From the NCBI GenBank assembly GCA_024275215.1, contig JAJRZO010000181.1, positions 1 through 5,726 of the forward strand: a DNA stretch of 5,726 bases. The letters run 5' to 3'. The notes beneath the pieces were generated by a model. The model worked only from the letters and a program-made list of their open reading frames with translations, did not search any database and was not told where the DNA came from. Every line of letters starts with the position of its first letter. The first letter of the stretch is position 1. Positions 5,387-5,726 of this stretch are shown here, in pieces. This DNA is from Candidatus Zixiibacteriota bacterium. GTDB taxonomy: Bacteria > Zixibacteria > MSB-5A5 > JAABVY01 > JAHJOQ01. A program made the position numbers and the translations under genes.

Positions 5387-5726
5387 TCGATTTTTTCAAA
5401 CCCTTTAAGCTGCTTGAAAAGCCTTTCAGAAGCTGCCCTCAGGTCATCCAGACTCCCCCAGTTGTTTATCACAAAATCTGCTCTGGATGCCTGGACAGTT
5501 GCAGGAATCTGGGTGGAAATTCTCTGACGGGCTTCAGCTTCAGTCAAGCCGGAATAGACAAGCCGTTTGATCTGGCGATCCTCTGAGGAAGTAACACAGA
5601 TGAGAATATCGAGTTCTTCTTCGAGATGCCAATCCAGTATCAGCGCGGCGTCTATAACAACCATATCAACATCGCCAGCCGATCTGTATTTTTCGATCCG
5701 CGACCTGAGTTCAGCCAGCAAAGGCG
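5383..5726 (-). CDS. coaE: Dephospho-CoA kinase, C-terminal part (5' end outside window)
   Basis: This enzyme phosphorylates the 3'-hydroxyl of the ribose in dephospho-CoA, the last step of coenzyme A synthesis, in the cytosol. About 113 C-terminal residues are visible, in frame to the window edge; the P-loop half is missing. The fragment starts PLLAELRSRI, matching the usual HPL segment. It continues VVIDAALILDW (where the family often has a D-x-PLLFE pattern), a beta strand LDILICVT, the lid-type segment RLVYSGLTEAEARQRISTQ, and ends ADFVINNWGSLDDL, the family's characteristic AD-x-VI-x-N-x-G tail. The Leu codon at 5721 is TTG and should not be taken as a start, because homologous sequence continues upstream. 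No terminator follows, and the stop codon sits inside the promoter of the transketolase genes, so coaE may co-transcribe with them. Confidence 0.9.
   Translation of the reverse strand, partial: PLLAELRSRIEKYRSAGDVDMVVIDAALILDWHLEEELDILICVTSSEDRQIKRLVYSGLTEAEARQRISTQIPATVQASRADFVINNWGSLDDLRAASERLFKQLKGFEKID

Noticed and set aside
5393..5420. Possible hairpin (TTTTCAA / TTGAAAA) at the 3' end of coaE
   Set aside because: The stem is AT-rich with a 14-nt loop, sits within coding sequence and is not followed by a T-run on either strand, so it is not a credible terminator.
1..5726. CRISPR array, tRNA/rRNA gene, insertion sequence or defence system
   Set aside because: No regularly spaced repeats, no recognisable RNA gene sequence, no transposase and no defence-type protein were seen; nearly all of the window is core metabolic coding sequence.

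Overview
The window looks like ordinary bacterial chromosome. Six protein-coding genes are visible, all on the minus strand, so they read from high to low coordinates. Base composition is roughly balanced. Strong Shine-Dalgarno (SD) sites precede most genes, including an exact AGGAGGT before the aminotransferase, which argues against Bacteroidetes-type SD-poor initiation. The combination of split (two-subunit) transketolase, ATP-type PEP carboxykinase, an I-beta-like aspartate aminotransferase and an SH3-type NlpC/P60-like protein fits many uncultured bacterial lineages as well as Thermotogae, Firmicutes and Chloroflexi relatives. The sequence alone does not fix the phylum.

Layout in transcription order: (1) 5726-5383, the 3' two-thirds or so of coaE (dephospho-CoA kinase), cut by the window edge. 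(2) 5318-4455, transketolase N-terminal (TPP-binding) subunit, with a TTG start. A near-consensus sigma-70 promoter (TTGACA, 16 nt, TATATT) overlaps the coaE stop codon and would drive it. (3) 4445-3480, transketolase C-terminal subunit, 9 nt after the previous stop. (4) A 117-nt gap with a direct repeat and a perfect SD, then 3360-2143, a class I PLP aminotransferase. (5) 2146-491, ATP-type PEP carboxykinase (pckA), overlapping the aminotransferase by an ATGA junction. (6) A strong rho-independent terminator at about 436-471. (7) An intergenic stretch with a small palindrome, a candidate promoter and a decayed dispersed-repeat hairpin, then the first 93 codons (279-1) of an SH3-domain protein, probably an NlpC/P60 peptidase, running off the left edge.

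Working together: the aminotransferase converts aspartate to oxaloacetate and PEP carboxykinase converts oxaloacetate to PEP, and the two genes are translationally coupled. Transketolase interconverts pentose, fructose and erythrose phosphates. The cluster therefore links amino-acid carbon to gluconeogenesis and the non-oxidative pentose phosphate pathway. It also yields PEP and erythrose-4-phosphate, the two precursors of the shikimate pathway; that last link is inference.

I found no mobile element with a transposase, no CRISPR array, no RNA gene and no sign of an undescribed system. The findings below are modest: start-codon and promoter details, a substitution in a normally conserved PEPCK loop, small regulatory-looking repeats, and a dispersed repeat placed in a 5' leader.
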